Shown piece by piece: positions 26,018-34,086 of a stretch of 64,000 nt of DNA (position 1 is its first letter; every line of letters begins with the position of its first letter). A program made the translations under genes and the position numbers. The notes beneath the pieces are model-generated. The model saw nothing but the letters and a program-made list of their open reading frames with translations. It had not been told where the DNA came from and made no database searches. Location of the stretch: assembly GCF_024347195.1 (NCBI RefSeq), contig NZ_AP025281.1, positions 1,488,001-1,552,000 on the forward strand, in the 5' to 3' direction. This DNA is from Aliamphritea hakodatensis (GTDB lineage: Bacteria > Pseudomonadota > Gammaproteobacteria > Pseudomonadales > Balneatricaceae).

Positions 26018-26152
26018 GTGTGCTACATCTGTGGCAGCCCAACAGAACTGAAACGGTCTGACACCAAGGCTTCCTTCTGCACAGGGCAGAGCAAGAGCCG
26101 ACCGTCGGGCCGGATGCAGGTAAAGCCTGCTTTACTTATGAATAAAGGGTGA
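26018..26152 (+). CDS. Candidate small protein or leader peptide with CxxC, upstream of sulfite reductase
   Basis: A 44-codon frame starts GTG at 26018, seven bases after an AGGG ribosome-binding sequence (26007-26010), with an in-frame stop (26006-26008) just upstream. It ends TGA at 26150-26152, 92 bases before cysI. The peptide begins MCYICGSPTELKRSDTKASF, with cysteines at 2, 5 and 21, and ends in a basic stretch with a hydrophobic end. Composition and GC content stand out from the AT-rich flank, and the CxxC start looks like a small zinc-binding or redox peptide. It could instead be a cysteine-sensing leader peptide for the sulfite reductase operon. It has not been matched to a known family and may be chance; no search could be run. 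Confidence 0.5.
   Translation: MCYICGSPTELKRSDTKASFCTGQSKSRPSGRMQVKPALLMNKG
26116..26135 (+). promoter_or_regulatory. Mutually exclusive hairpins in the sulfite reductase leader
   Basis: gcagg (26116-26120) can pair with cctgc (26126-26130), or gtaaag (26120-26125) can pair with ctttac (26130-26135). The two stems share bases, so only one can form. They lie at the end of the small reading frame, where a translating ribosome could decide between them. There is no T-run, so transcription termination here is not supported. Confidence 0.4.
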
Positions 26153-26244
26153 GCGCCGGTATCTCCTGAACCACTGTTAGCGCCAAATGTGACAGACGGT
26201 AACAGGATAAGCAGAACAGCCGGCTTTATTTAAGGTTAATAAAT

Positions 26245-27906
26245 ATGTATCAGTATAACGAACAGGATCAGAACCTGGTCAATCAGCGGGTTGAGCAGTA
26301 TCGTGATCAAACCCGGCGTTTTCTTGCCGGTGAAATTCCGGATGATGAGTTTCGTGGCCTGCGTCTGATGAACGGCCTGTACATTCAGCGTTTCGCGCCT
26401 ATGTTGCGTGTGGCGGTGCCGTACGGTCTGATGAATTCAGTACAGGTGCGCAAGCTGGCTCACATTGCCCGTACTTACGATAAGAATTATGCCCACTTCA
26501 CAACCCGGACCAACCTGCAATTCAACTGGCCGAAGCTGGAAGAAGTGCCTGATATCCTGGCGGAGCTTGCTGAAGTGCAGATGCATGCTATTCAGACCAG
26601 CGGTAACTGCCTGCGTAACACCACGACAGACCACTTCGCCGGCATTCTGAAAGATGAAATTGAAGATTCCCGTCCGTGGTGTGAAATCATCCGTCAGTGG
26701 ACAACCCTGCACCCGGAATTTGCTTACCTGCCGCGTAAGTTCAAAATTGCCGTGACCGGTTCAAGCGAAGACCGTGCTGCGTCACAGGTTCATGATATCG
26801 GTTTACACCTGGTAAAGAATGATGCCGGTGAAGTGGGTTTTGAGGTACTGGTCGGCGGTGGCCTGGGCCGTACGCCTATGATAGGTAAAGTAATCTGTGA
26901 GTTCCTGCCGAAGCACGACTTACTGACGTATCTGGAAGCCATCCTGCGGGTTTACAACCTGAATGGCCGCCGTGACAACAAATACAAGGCCCGTATCAAG
27001 ATTTTGGTTGATGCTCTGGGTATCGATAAATTCCGTGAGCTGGTTGATGCTGAATGGGCTGAGATTCGTGGCGGTGAAATGCACCTGACGGATGCTGAAA
27101 TCGAGCGTATTAAAGGCTTCTTCGCACCGCATCCTTATGCGGCTGATGCTGTTAACGGTGTTACTGCACTGGATGCCAAGCTGGCTGAAGACACTGATTT
27201 TGCTGCCTGGTACGAGCGTAATACCCGTGAACATAAAATTGATGGTTACCGTGCGGTAGTCGTCAGCCTGAAGCCTTACCTGAAGGCGCCGGGTGACATC
27301 ACGGATGTTCAGCTGGATGTGGTTGCTGATCTGGCTGATAAATATAACTTCGGTGAAATCCGCAGTACCCATGACCAGAACCTGGTTCTGGCCCATGTTC
27401 AGGCCGGCGATCTGTATGCGCTGTGGCAGGTGCTGGCTGAGCACAATCTGGCCCGTCCGAACATCGGCACCCTGACCGACATGATCGTGTGCCCGGGTTT
27501 TGATTTCTGTTCACTGGCCAATGCGCATACGCTGAACGTCGCTGACCAGATTAACCAGAAGTTTGATGACCTGGATTACCTGCACGATATCGGTGATATT
27601 AAGCTGAATATGTCTGGCTGTATCAATGCCTGTGCCCATCACCACGTCGCTCATATCGGCATTCTGGGTGTGGACCGTAAGGGTGAAGATTTCTATCAGA
27701 TTACACTGGGCGGATCTTCCCGTGAAGATGCGTCTCTGGGTAAGGTTATCGGTAAAGCGGTTCCGCAGGCTGAGGTAGCTGACACTCTGGAGAAAGTTCT
27801 GCAGGTTTATATTGAACAGCGTGAAGAAGAAGAGCGCTTTATTGATACCGTTCGCCGTATCGGTCTGACGCCGTTTAAGGAGAGAGTTTATGCCCCTGTT
27901 AATTAA
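26245..27906 (+). CDS. cysI: Assimilatory sulfite reductase, hemoprotein beta-component
   Basis: A 553-residue siroheme/4Fe-4S enzyme of the nitrite/sulfite reductase family that reduces sulfite to sulfide with six electrons. Two ferredoxin-like halves are recognisable (residues about 50-120 and 330-390). The cluster/siroheme cysteines are in CPGFDFC (about 415-421) and CINAC (about 458-462). The first half has the RTNLQFNWPKL and TSGNCLRNTTTD motifs. It overlaps the DUF934 gene by 17 bases, a pairing widely seen where cysJ is missing; no cysJ is in this window, so the electron donor is unclear. A TTAAGG-type ribosome-binding sequence precedes the ATG. Confidence 0.93.
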   Translation: MYQYNEQDQNLVNQRVEQYRDQTRRFLAGEIPDDEFRGLRLMNGLYIQRFAPMLRVAVPYGLMNSVQVRKLAHIARTYDKNYAHFTTRTNLQFNWPKLEEVPDILAELAEVQMHAIQTSGNCLRNTTTDHFAGILKDEIEDSRPWCEIIRQWTTLHPEFAYLPRKFKIAVTGSSEDRAASQVHDIGLHLVKNDAGEVGFEVLVGGGLGRTPMIGKVICEFLPKHDLLTYLEAILRVYNLNGRRDNKYKARIKILVDALGIDKFRELVDAEWAEIRGGEMHLTDAEIERIKGFFAPHPYAADAVNGVTALDAKLAEDTDFAAWYERNTREHKIDGYRAVVVSLKPYLKAPGDITDVQLDVVADLADKYNFGEIRSTHDQNLVLAHVQAGDLYALWQVLAEHNLARPNIGTLTDMIVCPGFDFCSLANAHTLNVADQINQKFDDLDYLHDIGDIKLNMSGCINACAHHHVAHIGILGVDRKGEDFYQITLGGSSREDASLGKVIGKAVPQAEVADTLEKVLQVYIEQREEEERFIDTVRRIGLTPFKERVYAPVN

Positions 27907-28372
27907 TCAGAGCGTTGTTGCCGACGATAAGTGGCTGCGGGTTGATGCTGATACACTGGCTCAGCACCCTGATGCTGCGGTGATTGTGCCTTTTGAGCTG
28001 TTTGCTGCAGAGCAGGATTCCCTGCTGGCGGGTAACCGCCCGCTGGCGGTTCAGATCAATGGTGATCAGGATTTTGAGCTGGTACTGGCGAATCTTGAAC
28101 GTCTGTCTCTGGTGGTGGTTGAGTTCCCGGCGTTTACTGACGGCCGCGGTTTCAGCTTTGCGCGTATCCTGCGCCGTAAAGGTTTTACCGGTGAGATCCG
28201 TGCGACCGGCGATGTCAGCCATGATCGCCTGGAGTATATGACCCGTTGTGGTTTTGATGCCTTTGAAATTGCTGATGAGCGTTTCACTGCTGAAACCTGT
28301 GCGGTTTTTGGTGAGATCACCGTGCACTATCAGGGCAGTGCTGACGATGAGCGGCCAATTTTCCGCCGCTAA
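27890..28372 (+). CDS. DUF934 family protein associated with sulfite reduction
   Basis: A 160-residue protein of the DUF934 family, typically found directly behind CysI-like sulfite reductase. Family-like blocks are VPFELF early, the central FTDGRGFSFARILRR, and GFDAFEIADER later. Its exact role is unknown; a proposed one is an electron-transfer or assembly partner that replaces the CysJ flavoprotein. No cofactor-binding motif or cysteine pair is clear. Translation is coupled to cysI by a 17-base overlap. Confidence 0.85.
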   Translation: MPLLINQSVVADDKWLRVDADTLAQHPDAAVIVPFELFAAEQDSLLAGNRPLAVQINGDQDFELVLANLERLSLVVVEFPAFTDGRGFSFARILRRKGFTGEIRATGDVSHDRLEYMTRCGFDAFEIADERFTAETCAVFGEITVHYQGSADDERPIFRR

Positions 28373-28382
28373 ATCCCTGCCG

Positions 28383-28404
28383 GGCCGGCCGTTATGCTGC
28401 CGGC
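28383..28404 (+). terminator. Probable terminator after the cysI-DUF934 operon
   Basis: A GC-rich 7-bp stem (ggccggc/gccggcc) with an 8-base loop is followed by a T-rich stretch, 10 bases after the DUF934 stop. A second perfect 10-bp palindrome (tttacccgct at 28411-28420, agcgggtaaa at 28434-28443) follows immediately. Confidence 0.6.
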
Positions 28405-28626
28405 CTTATCTTTACCCGCTGATCAATGGTGATGAGCGGGTAAATTGAGATAAAACGTCCAACTTTCCAATATGCGTCAACATTGGCGCTATTTGTGAAC
28501 TAATCGGTACCTTCGTTCCTGAGTTTTTGTTACATTCCGAGCCAGTAAGCGCCCGGAATTTTCTGTCTTTTTATCGGGCCGTATTTATCTGTCGCCAGGA
28601 ACAGAGCTTTTCTCAGGAGATTCTTC

Positions 28627-30063
28627 GTGGAATATCTTCCGCTATTTTTTAAATTAGATGATAAAACCGCAGTGCTGGTCGGGGGCGGTCAGGTGGCCCT
28701 TCGTAAGGCGACCCTGCTGGTACGGGCACGGGCGCAGGTTAAGGTGATTTCGCATCAGATTCTGCCTGAGCTGGCTGAACTGGTTGAGCAGAATAACGGC
28801 GAGGCAATTGTCGGTGAGTATCAGGCGCAGATGCTTGATAACGTCGATCTGGTCATTGCTGCGACGGATAATCTGTCCCTGAATGCGCAGGTACATCATG
28901 ATGCGGTTGCCCGGCATATTCCTGTGAATGTGGTAGACAAACCGGACCTGTGCAGCTTTATTTTCCCGGCGATCGTTGACCGTTCTCCGCTGGTTATTGG
29001 CGTGTCTTCCGGCGGTGAGTCGCCGGTCCTGTCCCGTTTAATGCGTGCCAAGCTGGAAACCTGGATTCCGCAGGGCTACAGCCGTCTGGGTAAGCTGGTG
29101 GGGCAATTTCGTGAGCAGGTGAAAGAGCGTTTTACGACGATCAATGCCCGCCGTACATTCTGGGAAAAAACGCTGCAGGGGCAAGTGGCTGAAAAGGTAT
29201 TTGCCGGGCGTGAAGAGGAAGCTGCTCAGTTGCTGCAGGCTAACCTTGAGGCGGCTGATCCGCACCAGCAGGTGGGTGAAGTCTATCTGGTCGGTGGTGG
29301 TCCCGGTGATCCTGAACTGCTGACTTTCAAAGCGCTGCGGCTGATGCAGCAGGCGGATGTTGTTCTTTATGACAGCCTGGTGTCTGATGAGGTCGTTGAC
29401 CTGTGCCGCCGTGATGCTGACAAGGTATTTGTCGGTAAGCGCCGTGATAACCATGCGGTGCCGCAGGATGGTATTAATCAGCTGCTGATTGATTATGCAT
29501 TGCAGGGTAAGCGGGTATTGCGTCTGAAGGGGGGCGATCCGTTTATTTTTGGCCGTGGCGGTGAAGAGCTGGAATCCCTGAAGGCTAAGAATATTCCCTT
29601 CCAGGTGGTGCCGGGTATTACCGCTGCCAGTGCCTGTTCAACCTATGCGGGCATTCCGCTGACCCACCGGGATTATGCGCAGTCAGTTAAACTGGTCACC
29701 GGACAGCTGAAGAACCGTACCACGGACCTGAATTATGCTGAGCTGATTCATCCGAATCAGACGGTGGTTTTCTATATGGGGCTGCATACCTTGCCGGTGC
29801 TGGCTGAGAATCTGATTGAGCACGGTAAGCCGGCGGATACACCCGCTGCGGTGGTTTCCCGGGGAACAACCCGTGAGCAGCAGGTACTGATCGGTACGCT
29901 GGCAGATATCGCTAAAAAACAGGCGAAGGCTCAGCTGGCAGCGCCGGCGCTGATCATTGTGGGTGAAGTGGTCAACCTGCATGAAAGTCTGACCTGGTTC
30001 GGTGATCAGGTTTTACATAATCACGGTCTGGTATTGCCGGACGCACACGCTGCAGAAGACTGA
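28627..30063 (+). CDS. cysG: Siroheme synthase (trifunctional CysG)
   Basis: A 478-residue fusion enzyme. Residues 1-115 are the NAD-binding dehydrogenase/ferrochelatase part (VLVGGGQVALRK; start MEYLPLFFKLDDKT as in E. coli). Next is the central dimerisation part with the GVSSGGESPVLSRLMRAKLE block. Residues about 216-460 are uroporphyrinogen-III methyltransferase (VYLVGGGPGDPELLTFKALR, YDSLVSDEV, RLKGGDPFIFGRGGEE). It makes the siroheme that CysI needs from uroporphyrinogen III. The GTG start at 28627 is supported by AGGAGA at 28613-28618. It sits about 250 bases downstream of cysI-DUF934 in its own unit, which fits a shared sulfite-assimilation role. Confidence 0.96.
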   Translation: MEYLPLFFKLDDKTAVLVGGGQVALRKATLLVRARAQVKVISHQILPELAELVEQNNGEAIVGEYQAQMLDNVDLVIAATDNLSLNAQVHHDAVARHIPVNVVDKPDLCSFIFPAIVDRSPLVIGVSSGGESPVLSRLMRAKLETWIPQGYSRLGKLVGQFREQVKERFTTINARRTFWEKTLQGQVAEKVFAGREEEAAQLLQANLEAADPHQQVGEVYLVGGGPGDPELLTFKALRLMQQADVVLYDSLVSDEVVDLCRRDADKVFVGKRRDNHAVPQDGINQLLIDYALQGKRVLRLKGGDPFIFGRGGEELESLKAKNIPFQVVPGITAASACSTYAGIPLTHRDYAQSVKLVTGQLKNRTTDLNYAELIHPNQTVVFYMGLHTLPVLAENLIEHGKPADTPAAVVSRGTTREQQVLIGTLADIAKKQAKAQLAAPALIIVGEVVNLHESLTWFGDQVLHNHGLVLPDAHAAED

Positions 30064-30259
30064 TTTTTAATCATTTTCTGCTCTCGCTCCCGGTCACCGG
30101 TACTTTTTCAGTGATTGGGGGCACTAAAACCCAAGATGAGAAATATCTTACTTCAGTTCTGCGCGGGTTTTCTTTATATTCGGTATCAGGATCATAGCTT
30201 GTTAAGTTGAAGCTAAGCTTGTTTCAGGGGGGAAGCAGGCACAATACCGAGGAAAGTAT

Positions 30260-31108
30260 ATGCCTACGGCGAATATCAATGGCATGGAAATGCAGTACCT
30301 GGATCAGGGAGAAGGGTTTCCGCTATTGTTTGGACATGGCTATCTGTGGGACTCACGTATGTGGGCACCGCAGCTTGATGTCTTATCAGAACATTTCCGT
30401 TGCATCGTTCCGGATCTGTGGGGTCATGGCGGCTCCCAGTCGGATGCCGCACGTCCGCTGGATATCAGCGCGCTGGCGGATGATCATCATGCACTTATGC
30501 AACAACTTGGCATTGACCGTTATGGGGTAATCGGGTCGTCGATCGGTGTGCTCTGGGGTGCCCGTCTGGCGATTGAATATCCTGAAGAAGTCGTCGGGCT
30601 GGTCATGCTCAACGGCTATCTGGGTGAAGAGCCTGCCGAAAATGTTGCTGATTATGAGCACCTTCTGGATATCGTCGGCTCAATGGGGTCTATTCCCGGT
30701 GCGGTGATGGATGCACTTAGCCGGATGATGTTCTGTGAATCTACCTTTGTTTCCAAACCGGCACTGGTTGAAACTTACCGTTTCGACATGATGACGCTGA
30801 CTCCTGAGCAGATTGCCACTGCAGTTGCAATGGGGAAGGCGATGCTTAAGCGTCGCTCTCAGCTCGACCGGTTAGAGGAACTCCGTTGTCCGGTGAGCAT
30901 TATTGTTGGCGACAGCGATGTGTTCCGTCCGGTTGCTGAAGCACGGCATATGCACAGTCAGATGCCAGGCAGTGAGCTTACAGTGATCAAGAATGCCGGA
31001 CACATTTCTAACCTTGAGCAGGACCGTCAGGTAAGCCAGGTGCTGGTTGATTACCTCAAAGCGAATCCTGACATTCCCTGTGATGCTGACCGTCTGGTGC
31101 TGATCTGA
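30260..31108 (+). CDS. Alpha/beta-fold hydrolase
   Basis: A 282-residue single-domain serine hydrolase. The oxyanion HG motif is in FGHGYLWDS (about 24-32). The nucleophile elbow is GSSIG with Ser at about 94. The acid is probably in VGDSDVF (about 226), and the catalytic His is in NAGHISNLEQ near 250. The closest recognisable relatives are alpha/beta esterases of the 3-oxoadipate enol-lactonase type; the substrate cannot be read from sequence. No signal peptide. It is 21 bases ahead of the GIY-YIG gene and may be co-transcribed with it. Confidence 0.85.
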   Translation: MPTANINGMEMQYLDQGEGFPLLFGHGYLWDSRMWAPQLDVLSEHFRCIVPDLWGHGGSQSDAARPLDISALADDHHALMQQLGIDRYGVIGSSIGVLWGARLAIEYPEEVVGLVMLNGYLGEEPAENVADYEHLLDIVGSMGSIPGAVMDALSRMMFCESTFVSKPALVETYRFDMMTLTPEQIATAVAMGKAMLKRRSQLDRLEELRCPVSIIVGDSDVFRPVAEARHMHSQMPGSELTVIKNAGHISNLEQDRQVSQVLVDYLKANPDIPCDADRLVLI

Positions 31109-31129
31109 GGCCCGTCGGACTTTCTCTGT

Positions 31130-31414
31130 ATGCCAGACACTGATACCTGGTTTGTGTATATCCTCGAGTGTGCAGATCATACGCTGTACACCGGGGTAAC
31201 TACTGACCTGCAGCGGCGGCTGAATGAGCATAATCATAATGACCGGCTCGGGGCAAAATATACCCGGGTCCGGCGTCCTGTCAGTTTGCAGTATCATGAG
31301 CCCTGTACCGGCCGCAGCCATGCCTGTCAGCGTGAAGCGGCCATTAAGAAGCTCTCCCGCCGTGCCAAGCTCAGGCTGATCGCCACCTCTGAGATTCATT
31401 CGTCAGTGGATTGA
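31130..31414 (+). CDS. GIY-YIG nuclease superfamily protein (YhbQ-like)
   Basis: A 94-residue single-domain protein. The signature is WFVYILECADHTLYTGVTTD, with the conserved tyrosines and glycines, then the RRLNEHN motif (arginine and histidine) and KYTRVRRPV. The lone Glu expected near the C-terminal end of the domain is in QREAAIKKL. This UPF0213/YhbQ group is tied to DNA maintenance; catalytic activity is reported for some members. Close to the hydrolase upstream. Confidence 0.88.
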   Translation: MPDTDTWFVYILECADHTLYTGVTTDLQRRLNEHNHNDRLGAKYTRVRRPVSLQYHEPCTGRSHACQREAAIKKLSRRAKLRLIATSEIHSSVD

Positions 31415-31538
31415 GTCACTACACTTTCTGACGTACTCTCAGGCATCTGTATGAATTATCTGTCAGTAAAACTGTCTCTGTTGGGTGCCTGCCCGTATCG
31501 GAAAGGTGAAGTGTACAGAGTTGAATTTCGGGGTGTTG

Positions 31539-32408
31539 ATGATGCGTTATTCTGCGTTGCTTGGTTTTATGGCCAGCGTTGTTCTGGCCAGTCAGAGTAT
31601 TTATGCCAGTCCGGTCTGGAAAGTGTCTGACGGTAAGGAGACGGTTTACCTTGGGGGGACCGTTCATGTTCTGGAGGCCGGAGATTATCCTCTGCCTGCG
31701 ACCTTTGATAAGGCTTACCGGCAGGCGGATATGGTGTTCTTTGAAACGGATATAGATGCTTTATCCACACAGGGATTTGTTCAGCAGTTACTGGCACAAA
31801 CCTCGTATCCGCAGGGGCAAAGTATTGTTTCCAGGCTCAGTGCTGAGACGCTGGCTAAACTGAAGACCTATCTTGTTGCTCAGGGCATATCATTTAAGGC
31901 GCTGGAACAGTTCAGGCCTGGCATGCTTGGTATGCAGCTCAGCCAGATTGAGCTGCGTAAACAGGGCATTTCAGTCGCCGGGGTCGACAGTTACTTTAAT
32001 GATGCAGCAATCCGGGATAATAAGCCGCGGGGGCGTTTGGAAACCCCTCAGGATCAGATCCATGTCATTGCGACAATGGGGCAGGGCAACGAAAGTGAAG
32101 TGATAGAAAATGCCCTGACAGACGTGGCAAATTTACGGGAAGATTTTAATCAGATCCGTGACGCCTGGCGCCGGGGTGACAGAAGCGGCTTAACCGATCT
32201 GACGGTTAAACCCTTCCGTGAAGAATTACCCGCAGATTTCAAACTGATGATTGTGGACCGAAACAATAAATGGATGCCGCAAATTGAACGTATGTTCCGG
32301 ACCGCTGAAGATGAGCTGGTGCTTGTGGGGGCCATGCATCTTGTTGGCCGGGAAGGTTTGCTGCAGCAGTTGGAAAAGAAAGGGTACAGTGTTGTACAAA
32401 TGCACTGA
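31539..32408 (+). CDS. TraB/GumN family protein, exported
   Basis: About 290 residues from the ATG at 31539, beginning with a signal peptide (MMRYSALLGFMASVVLASQS, cleaved near YASP). An upstream in-frame start at 31485 would place a non-signal stretch in front, so I reject it. The mature protein shows the GumN/TraB pattern: VYLGGTVHVL early (with the conserved GTxH), a helical middle, and a C-terminal GAMHLVGREGLLQQLEKKGY (GxxH repeated). This fold is related to Tiki-type metalloproteases, but activity in bacterial members is mostly unproven. A strong bidirectional terminator follows. Confidence 0.85.
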   Translation: MMRYSALLGFMASVVLASQSIYASPVWKVSDGKETVYLGGTVHVLEAGDYPLPATFDKAYRQADMVFFETDIDALSTQGFVQQLLAQTSYPQGQSIVSRLSAETLAKLKTYLVAQGISFKALEQFRPGMLGMQLSQIELRKQGISVAGVDSYFNDAAIRDNKPRGRLETPQDQIHVIATMGQGNESEVIENALTDVANLREDFNQIRDAWRRGDRSGLTDLTVKPFREELPADFKLMIVDRNNKWMPQIERMFRTAEDELVLVGAMHLVGREGLLQQLEKKGYSVVQMH

Positions 32409-32423
32409 AGTGCTTTCATCAGC

Positions 32424-32457
32424 TAAAAAAAACGGGCCTTTGTAGCCCGTTTTTTTA
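32424..32457. terminator. Bidirectional terminator
   Basis: A run of A, arms acgggc and gcccgt, then a run of seven or more T between the convergent TraB/GumN gene and ccoG. Confidence 0.92.
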
Positions 32458-32476
32458 TTTGGTGCTGAGGCGGTTT

Positions 32477-33865
32477 TTAGCGGCGTTGCTGAGGCATGAT
32501 AAACGAACTCATCTGTTGCCACTGACCGTCGCGGCTGGCTGCTGTGAAGTGAATCTGACGCGGGATCAGTGCGGTATCGGCATCATGGGGTGCACATACC
32601 CGGTAATTCAGTTCATTTCGCTGGCCAGGCTGCAGGTTAAGACCGGACTTGCCTTCCAGGCGCAACACGGTGTTATCCAGCCTGAGAGAGAAATCTGTAG
32701 CGGCAACCGATACGTTTTCGATGATCAGATGATATTCGTTACATATTTCTCCGGCACCGTTGGTGACATACAGGGTCTGGCGGTCGCGGAGAATATCCAT
32801 AATCAGTGCTTCTTTATTCGCGAATGCCCACACCAGATACCCACTGATCAGAACAATAGAGGCGATGTAGGCCCAGATACGTGGCCGTAATACCGGGCTG
32901 GCCTTGCCCTGTTCCTGATTTTCGGAAATAAAGCGGATCAGGCCGGTTGGCCGGCGCATCCGGGTCATTACGTCATCACAGGCATCAATACAGGCACCGC
33001 AGCTGATGCAGTCGGATTGCAGGCCCTGGCGGATATCGATGCCGGTTGGGCACACGTGTACGCACAGGTTGCAGTCTATGCAGTCTCCGCCTTCATTACT
33101 GCTGCGGTTTTTATGCCGTGGCTCACCGCGATCAACATCATAGCTGATGGTGCGGGTATCAGGGTCAAACATCACTGACTGGAAGCGGGCATATGGGCAC
33201 ATATGGGCACAGACTTTTTCCCGGACCAGGCCTGCATTTACATAAGTCAGCAGGGCGAAAATCAGGATCCAGCTGAACATCTCCAGGCTAAGGTTCAGGC
33301 TGATGATATCGCTGGCAATTTCACGGATCGGGACGAAATAGCCGATAAAGGTCATTGACGTCAGGGTTGCAAAAACTGCCCAAAGGCTGTGCTTGGCGAT
33401 ACGGCGGCTTAATTTACCTGGGTTCCAGCCTTTTTTGTCATCTTTAATACGGTTGTTACGGCGACCTTCGGTAATGGTTTCGATACGGATAAAGACCCAG
33501 GTCCAGATACTTTGTGGGCAGGCAAAGCCACACCATACCCGGCTGTAAGCGGAGGCCAGTGCAAACAGCAGGATCGCACCGACAATCATGAAGCCGGCGA
33601 GCAGATAGATGTCTTTCGGGCTCAGCAGCATACCGAACAGGTGCAGGCGACGGCTGAAGAAATCAAACAGGACGATTTGCTGACCGTCAAGGTTGACCCA
33701 GGCCGTCAGGAAAAACATCAGCATCAGGCTGCCGCTGATGACCCGGCGGATGCGCTGGTAGTGACCTTCGGTGAGACGAACGTAAATCTTGCCGTCGACC
33801 TGTTTGGGATCGTGCTGGTGTACCGGAATCTGTTGCATGGCGATGCTCTGAAAAACTCTGTTCAA
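32477..33865 (-). CDS. ccoG: Cytochrome c oxidase accessory protein CcoG (FixG/RdxA)
   Basis: A 462-residue membrane protein with about five helices, a polyferredoxin part and a C-terminal immunoglobulin-like domain. Two 4Fe-4S ferredoxin motifs are visible: CIDCNLCVHVCPTGIDIR and CISCGACIDACDDVM. The membrane part holds WCGFACPQSIWTW. CcoG reduces copper for CuB delivery to cbb3 oxidase. It is usually beside ccoNOPQ, but here it is isolated and transcribed away from a MocR-type regulator. I saw no clear FNR box upstream, although a half-site may exist. Confidence 0.93.
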   Translation of the reverse strand: MNRVFQSIAMQQIPVHQHDPKQVDGKIYVRLTEGHYQRIRRVISGSLMLMFFLTAWVNLDGQQIVLFDFFSRRLHLFGMLLSPKDIYLLAGFMIVGAILLFALASAYSRVWCGFACPQSIWTWVFIRIETITEGRRNNRIKDDKKGWNPGKLSRRIAKHSLWAVFATLTSMTFIGYFVPIREIASDIISLNLSLEMFSWILIFALLTYVNAGLVREKVCAHMCPYARFQSVMFDPDTRTISYDVDRGEPRHKNRSSNEGGDCIDCNLCVHVCPTGIDIRQGLQSDCISCGACIDACDDVMTRMRRPTGLIRFISENQEQGKASPVLRPRIWAYIASIVLISGYLVWAFANKEALIMDILRDRQTLYVTNGAGEICNEYHLIIENVSVAATDFSLRLDNTVLRLEGKSGLNLQPGQRNELNYRVCAPHDADTALIPRQIHFTAASRDGQWQQMSSFIMPQQRR

Positions 33866-34029
33866 AAGTATTGGCTGTGCCCCGCATAACGCTTGTGGCG
33901 TATTGACGGGAACCGGGTCGCAATCAAGAGGGGTGTGTTATCAGTTTTGTTGTCACTTGGTTCTTTGCGAGGATGCTTATAGTAGAGAAAAAATAGAATA
34001 AGAACAGATGTAAAAAATAATATATTATT

Positions 34030-34086
34030 AGGTACAGATTTTGTGTAATCTAGTCTGTGCCTGTAATTTTTATGGAATCTGTACCT
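34030..34086 (+). promoter_or_regulatory. Three-half-site operator of the MocR-type regulator
   Basis: aggtacagatt (34030-34040) is the exact inverse of aatctgtacct (34076-34086). A third, imperfect direct copy, agtctgtgcct (34052-34062, 9 of 11 matches), lies 24 bases before the last. One inverted and two direct half-sites are typical of MocR operators such as those of PdxR. A promoter with TTGTGT (34041-34046), 17-base spacer and TAATTT (34064-34069) lies within it, implying autoregulation. Confidence 0.72.

Noticed and set aside
25990..26244. Known riboswitch (cobalamin, SAM, TPP, FMN)
   Set aside because: No class-specific conserved core was found in the leader; only simple alternative hairpins are seen.
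32424..34056. Complete cbb3 oxidase locus
   Set aside because: Only ccoG is present; no ccoN, ccoO, ccoP or ccoI gene is in the window.
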